Assembly: GCA_020351025.1 (NCBI GenBank)
Contig: CP070728.1
Location: forward strand, 1 to 38,031
Origin: Planctomycetota bacterium
GTDB taxonomy: Bacteria > Planctomycetota > Phycisphaerae > Sedimentisphaerales > Anaerobacaceae
Length of the DNA stretch: 38,031 nt
Reading direction: 5' to 3'
The notes under the pieces were generated by a model, which had not been told where the DNA came from, did not search any database, and saw only the letters and a list, made by a program, of their open reading frames with translations. Positions 33,813 through 38,031 of this stretch are shown piece after piece. Within the stretch, counting starts at the first letter, position 1, and each line of letters opens with the position of its first letter. The translations under genes and the position numbers were made by a program.

Positions 33813-34757
33813 TTACATACATTCAGCTGCCTTTCCGGCGCACCCTAACACATGCAGCTTATGCTTAACCATATCTTTAATGGCCTCTCTGCCCGGACCA
33901 AGGTATTTACGGGGGTCAAACTCCCTCGGTTGTTCCGCAAAAACCTGCCTTATCTTAGCCGTCAGAGCCATTCGCAAGTCAGTATCGATATTCACCTTGC
34001 AAATCGCCATCTTTGCCGCTTGGCTGATTGCAGCCTCCGGAACTCCCATAGCATCCGGCATATCGCCCCCGTACTTGTTAATAAGGTCCTTGAATTCCTT
34101 CAAAACACTGCTCGAGCCGTGCATAACCAGCGGAAAGCCAGGGAGTTTCGCCGCGATTTTCTCTATCACATCAAAAGCTAACTTCGGCTCGCTCTTGAAT
34201 TTGTAAGCTCCATGACTCGTACCACATGCTACTGCCAACGAATCGCACCCCGTCAGCTTAACAAACTCTACCGCCTCCTCCGGGTCCGCCAGGTGCTTGC
34301 TGATATCATCCACACCTACTACGTCTTCTTCGATTCCGCCAAGCTGGCCTAACTCTGCCTCAACCACAACCCCATTCGCATGCGAATATTCGACTACCTT
34401 CTTGGTTACTTCGACATTCTTATCAAAGGCTTGTTTGGAAGCATCTATCATCACTGACGTGAAACCGTCATCCACAAACTGTTTGCACGTCTCAAATGTG
34501 TCTCCATGGTCCAGGTGTATTGCGATCGGAATATCCGGATGTTCCTCAACCGCAACGTTGATAATCGACTTCAAATAGCTAATGCTCGCATATGAACGCG
34601 CCCCTCTCGACACTTGAAGAATTAGAGGAGCCTTCTCTTCCGCTATAGCGCTTACTATGCCTTGCGTAATTTCCATATTGTTCACATTGAACGCACCGAT
34701 GGCATAACCGCCTTTATACGCCATCTCGAACATCTTTTTCGTGCCAACCAACGCCAT
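33813..34757 (-). CDS. fba: Fructose-bisphosphate aldolase, class II
   Basis: Zinc-dependent aldolase of glycolysis and gluconeogenesis, 314 residues. The metal site and catalytic residues are visible: HLDHGD with Asp83 and His84, EAELGQLGG with Glu135, GTSHGAYKF with His182, and VMHGSSS with His213. NIDTDLR near the C-terminal half binds phosphate. AAGGAG lies 8 nt before the ATG, behind a tandem leader repeat. A gap of about 80 bases separates it from the LptD-like gene upstream. Confidence 0.95.
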   Translation of the reverse strand: MALVGTKKMFEMAYKGGYAIGAFNVNNMEITQGIVSAIAEEKAPLILQVSRGARSYASISYLKSIINVAVEEHPDIPIAIHLDHGDTFETCKQFVDDGFTSVMIDASKQAFDKNVEVTKKVVEYSHANGVVVEAELGQLGGIEEDVVGVDDISKHLADPEEAVEFVKLTGCDSLAVACGTSHGAYKFKSEPKLAFDVIEKIAAKLPGFPLVMHGSSSVLKEFKDLINKYGGDMPDAMGVPEAAISQAAKMAICKVNIDTDLRMALTAKIRQVFAEQPREFDPRKYLGPGREAIKDMVKHKLHVLGCAGKAAECM

Positions 34758-34769
34758 AATACGCTCCTT

Positions 34770-34790
34770 AAATTACCTCAAAATTACCTC
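34770..34790. repeat. Two 10-base direct repeats in the fba leader
   Basis: AAATTACCTC occurs at 34770-34779 and at 34781-34790, an 11-base period. On the coding (minus) strand they read GAGGTAATTT, just upstream of the AAGGAG ribosome-binding site of fba. Each contains a Shine-Dalgarno-like GAGG. Confidence 0.6.
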
Positions 34791-34838
34791 CTCTAAAAGA
34801 TAAATTGTTCATCAGCAAAATATCAAAAATCCCTTTTA

Positions 34839-37832
34839 CTAATAACCACCAGAGCCGACCACACCCATATACCTTCTCGGCCCAATCGCTAATTCCGGAA
34901 CGCCCTGAGGCCATATACTAAATACAACCGATTGCCTGTCCAGAGATTCATCGGCACTGAACGTAAGTGCACAATAAACTCGGTGATAACGTCTTATCAG
35001 CGTTATATCACTTCGAAGACTCTTGCCGTAGTCAAAATCATATTGCTGAGCAAAAACAACCGTATATCGCGGGTCAAGCATGTAGGTGGCCGCAAATGTA
35101 AACGCGTTCGAGCCTTTTTCACCTAAAACCTCAACCCGACGCAGATACCTGCTGCCTATATAATAACTTAAATTCGGCCAACGCATACGCGAAAAACCAA
35201 CATTTAATTGCTGAACTACTCCGCTTACCATATCAAAATTCATATCACCTAACACCGCTGCTGTATCGCTAAGCCGCAATACACCATCGGCACCGAAGTA
35301 ATTGCGCCTCGGACCGAATACTTCAAACCGTTGAAGCCCGCTGCTAAGGTCGCCGCTGAATATCTGAGGCGCTGAAAGCACTCGAAGCGGTACAAAAGGC
35401 TTATTCCACAGAAATCTATCAGGCCCCGAAGATGATGCATCGTGCGATGAATCTTCCACAAATGTTACATCCATATCCAGCCGAAGCCAGTCAACCGTCC
35501 GCTGCTCATCTGCCGAACCACGCTTTGTTTGCAAACGCTGAGAAACCGCAACATTCACCATATCACGCTGGTCAACAACTGAATCGCTCTTCTCATAATG
35601 AACCGCCGTCAATTGCGGCCTTATAATATGACGCAAACCGTTCAAATCCCAAAGGCGTGATTTAACATCAGGATAAACCTTCCAGTATTGAGTCCCGATA
35701 CGAACACCAGCTTCCCCAAGCCAAATCTTATCCTCACCAAATTGACCTGTACTGCTCCCATCCACCAGCGTCCTTGTAAAACCACTCCGGTCATCATACC
35801 CGAATGTCCCACCTATATACGGGACAAACTTAAAACTATCCATCTGCACCGGCATATCGAGCTCTGCCCTTTGAGAAGCAAACGAAAAGTGGTCTTCATT
35901 AATTGCTATCGTATGCTCGTTGCCTATCCTCTGTCGCATCCGCCCAATTTCGCTGTCCGCATAAAAAGTAAATCTGTCGTCAAAAAGAGACTGACCCGTC
36001 AGGTGAAACTCAACGCTGGGCAATTCCTCTTTCTCGTCGGCAAAATCATTCAGCCGGCCTTTGCCCAGCAAAGACAACGCCCAGTTCTCCTCCAGACGCT
36101 TCATATGAATGTACGTCTCCCTCTCTGCTCCCGCGTTAAATTCGCTCCGAAAATATTCCTCTAAAAAATGCTCATCAGATGAGTACCCGATTCCGCTCGT
36201 CAGCTGCCAGTTATATGGCAAAAACTGCCTGTGCTGCCAGAAAAACTGACCTCGAAGCTCCCGCGGCGGCTCAAGGTGCCTCCGACTGCTGTGCCTGCCA
36301 AGTTTGTCTTCGCCCCTGTCTCGGATAATATAACCCAAAATCCTCCCGAAGTGGTCCTCTCTCTCGTACTCAATCTCCGCGCCCCCGCCTAATCCTCGTT
36401 TGCTGTAATAATCCAGTGCAAGAGTGCTCTCCGTACCCTCCGCCTCGCGCAGACCCAGCATCCGAGAAAGGTGCCAGCGAGTCTCGACCGACGTGCCCCA
36501 CGTACTGTCATGACCCGCATGAACGCTCTTAAGAGGAACATCAGGTCTCTGAAGGTTACTACGCATATAAGGCCAATAGAAAATCGTCCTGTCTTCAAAC
36601 TTAAATTCCACATCTTGCATCTCAGCATCAAAACTGCTGTCAGATACCTCACCCGTCTCCGCATCAACCGACGTCGTATCCATAAGGACAACACTCGATG
36701 CGTTAAGCGAAACCTGAGGCAGGTAAAATTCACTGCTCGTCAGAGTAATATCCTCTGCCGCAAATTTATGCTCCGCAATCTGACGAAGCTTACCAGCCCG
36801 AACATAAATCGGTATACCACGCAATGTATCGAAATTCCGCATCACCGCATTCACCGCAACGGCCTTCTTTCGCAGAAAATCATAGTATACCTCATCTGAA
36901 CGAATCGTCCGCTGCCCCTCTGTTATCACAACATCCCCGCACATATATATCGCTTCCACCACACCTCCCGCCAGTACCTCCTCTGCTCTGCTTTCCTCTT
37001 CGCCCGACCCAGCCTCGCGACCGGAATAAAATATTACCGCGCTGTCCGCCTGCAGTTCCAGCAAGCCGCCTCGCTCGTCCTGCCTTTGCCAAACATACAA
37101 CCTGCCTATCACCGTCGCAACATACCGCCCGTCTGGCCACCTCGTTCGCTCTATCTCGGGCATAACCTCACCAGCTGGCGCCATATTAACAGGATACATA
37201 AAACGAACTTCCTCTTCCTCCTCAGCAACCGCCTCCACCGGCCTTTCTACAACCGCCTTTGGCTTAAGTGGTTCTACTGCAACCTCCTTCTCTACCGGCC
37301 TCTCCACCTCCTTCTCTTCAGGTAATTTCGCTTCAACAATCTTCGGCGGCCTAACTGTAACCGCTGCCAGAGCCCTTTCATAAAGCTCCAAACCTCGCGG
37401 GTCGCCAATTTCCCTTCTCTCCGCCGTCACAAAAACCTCTCCCGCCACCACAAAACGAACCACCATCGCCTCACCTGCTTCGACTATTCTTTCCCTCAAG
37501 CCTGTCGTCTTCGCACTTTCCCCTTTCTCTGACGCTATATTCCCCGCCAGATACAGCTTCGCCTCTCGAACACCGAATCTCGCTCCCGCTATCCAGACCA
37601 CCGCACTATCCCCCGAAAACCGGTTAGCCCCAATTGACATCGAAAAGCCTTCGCGAAATACCAGCGCATGCTCGCCGCTGCTCAGCCCATAACTAAGCAC
37701 CTCAGAACCACTTAAGTGTAAATCCTGGCCCACAAAACTCTCGGCCATTTGCCTCTCAATACCGAATAATCGCCCCGGCAGGAACAAAACAAAAATAACC
37801 GAAATATAAACCTGCGGCTTCCGAATAATCAT
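34839..37832 (-). CDS. LptD-like LPS-assembly outer-membrane protein (OstA domain plus barrel)
   Basis: About 997 residues from ATG 37832, which starts a clean signal peptide (MIIRKPQVYISVIFVLFLPG); TTG 37871 would give 13 more residues. After the N-terminal region there is a low-complexity Glu/Val/Pro linker (about 190-215). An OstA/LptA-type domain follows (LELQADSAVIFYS, AIYMCGDVVITEGQRTIRSDEVYYDFLRKKAVA), then a long barrel-like region of alternating aromatic strands. LptD places LPS in the outer leaflet with LptE. No lptE is nearby. It is larger than the E. coli protein. Together with LolCDE it supports a Gram-negative-type outer membrane. Confidence 0.8.
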   Translation of the reverse strand: MIIRKPQVYISVIFVLFLPGRLFGIERQMAESFVGQDLHLSGSEVLSYGLSSGEHALVFREGFSMSIGANRFSGDSAVVWIAGARFGVREAKLYLAGNIASEKGESAKTTGLRERIVEAGEAMVVRFVVAGEVFVTAERREIGDPRGLELYERALAAVTVRPPKIVEAKLPEEKEVERPVEKEVAVEPLKPKAVVERPVEAVAEEEEEVRFMYPVNMAPAGEVMPEIERTRWPDGRYVATVIGRLYVWQRQDERGGLLELQADSAVIFYSGREAGSGEEESRAEEVLAGGVVEAIYMCGDVVITEGQRTIRSDEVYYDFLRKKAVAVNAVMRNFDTLRGIPIYVRAGKLRQIAEHKFAAEDITLTSSEFYLPQVSLNASSVVLMDTTSVDAETGEVSDSSFDAEMQDVEFKFEDRTIFYWPYMRSNLQRPDVPLKSVHAGHDSTWGTSVETRWHLSRMLGLREAEGTESTLALDYYSKRGLGGGAEIEYEREDHFGRILGYIIRDRGEDKLGRHSSRRHLEPPRELRGQFFWQHRQFLPYNWQLTSGIGYSSDEHFLEEYFRSEFNAGAERETYIHMKRLEENWALSLLGKGRLNDFADEKEELPSVEFHLTGQSLFDDRFTFYADSEIGRMRQRIGNEHTIAINEDHFSFASQRAELDMPVQMDSFKFVPYIGGTFGYDDRSGFTRTLVDGSSTGQFGEDKIWLGEAGVRIGTQYWKVYPDVKSRLWDLNGLRHIIRPQLTAVHYEKSDSVVDQRDMVNVAVSQRLQTKRGSADEQRTVDWLRLDMDVTFVEDSSHDASSSGPDRFLWNKPFVPLRVLSAPQIFSGDLSSGLQRFEVFGPRRNYFGADGVLRLSDTAAVLGDMNFDMVSGVVQQLNVGFSRMRWPNLSYYIGSRYLRRVEVLGEKGSNAFTFAATYMLDPRYTVVFAQQYDFDYGKSLRSDITLIRRYHRVYCALTFSADESLDRQSVVFSIWPQGVPELAIGPRRYMGVVGSGGY

Positions 37833-37901
37833 TCTCGTACTTCTGGCTGTATTATGCGTTCCACTATTCAAAATTCACGAAATAACGATTATAGCCGCTT
37901 A

Positions 37902-38031
37902 TCACTCCGATTCCAACAAAATCCCCCACACCTGCCGCGAATCCCCACGCAGCCTGTCCTCGAATGCCTTAGTCGGGGAGCGCTGACCCAGACGTCGTTG
38001 TAAACTAAATCTCCACTCCGAACTTTTAAAT
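37902..38031 (-). CDS. 3' end of an unidentified gene (right edge)
   Basis: On the minus strand a frame is open from the right edge to a TGA at 37902-37904, encoding 42 visible residues rich in Arg (SLQRRLGQRSPTKAFEDRL, ending ILLESE). It ends about 70 nt before the LptD-like ATG (30 nt before its TTG alternative) and may be co-transcribed. The fragment is too short to assign a family. The composition looks coding, but it could be chance. Confidence 0.5.
   Translation of the reverse strand, partial: FKSSEWRFSLQRRLGQRSPTKAFEDRLRGDSRQVWGILLESE

Noticed and set aside
35688-36164. 158-codon + strand open frame inside the LptD-like gene
   Set aside because: Antisense shadow of a clear barrel protein; no family features and no ribosome-binding site.
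37470-37500. Possible fourth copy of the 25-bp repeat in the LptD-like gene (CTTCGACTATTC...)
   Set aside because: Only the CTTCGACT part matches, the CCC/GGG ends and spacing do not.
1-38031. tRNA, rRNA, CRISPR arrays, insertion sequences, prophage genes
   Set aside because: I read both strands of the intergenic regions and saw no cloverleaf, regularly spaced repeats, transposase motifs or phage genes.

Overview
The window reads as chromosome from an anaerobic, diderm bacterium, most likely Planctomycetota of the Phycisphaerae/Sedimentisphaerales type. That placement is an inference from the gene families and gene mix, not a computed phylogeny. The coding content is dense, with no gene-free stretch over 300 bases. 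I saw no rRNA, tRNA, CRISPR array, insertion sequence or phage gene.

Left part, + strand (1-15236). A left-edge fragment with a nucleoside-deoxyribosyltransferase-like fold leads into deoC, pabB, a pabC-like lyase, a Nif3-family metal protein and scpB, with mostly overlapping stop/start codons. A strong sigma70-type promoter then drives korD-korA-korB-korC, a four-subunit ferredoxin-dependent 2-oxoacid oxidoreductase. This is followed by an ExbD-type protein without an ExbB partner, a large exported helical-repeat protein, an exported family-2 glycoside hydrolase, and clpX on its own promoter.

Middle (15268-24398). A minus-strand run reads mgsA/rarA, 5-formyl-THF cyclo-ligase, a LysM/L,D-transpeptidase, a TonB-like/von Willebrand A protein, exbB and exbD. 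Divergent from mgsA, with back-to-back promoters, is trpB2 on the + strand. It is followed by two tandem paralogous outer-membrane (TorF-like) porins, each closed by a textbook terminator.

Right part, minus strand (24427-38031). In transcription order: the 3' end of an unknown gene, an LptD-like LPS-assembly barrel protein, class II fructose-bisphosphate aldolase, a large S41/PDZ protease, lysS, two FtsX-type permeases plus ATPase (LolCDE-like), an ilvE-like aminotransferase and a polyprenyl diphosphate synthase.

The genes sketch a cell with an LPS-containing outer membrane (LptD, LolCDE, porins, ExbBD), peptidoglycan (L,D-transpeptidase), low-potential ferredoxin metabolism and folate synthesis (PabB, PabC, formyl-THF cyclo-ligase). 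The most unusual items are: (1) a ~25-bp dispersed repeat, open in all six frames, inserted in frame in three genes (pabB, the Nif3 gene, korD); (2) a 71-nt/26-residue segment shared by two unrelated proteins, the LolC-like permease and the S41 protease; (3) a TonB-type energy-transducing membrane anchor with an SxxxH motif fused to a von Willebrand A domain beside exbB-exbD; (4) a 14-bp perfect palindrome spanning the start of mgsA just downstream of a near-consensus promoter.
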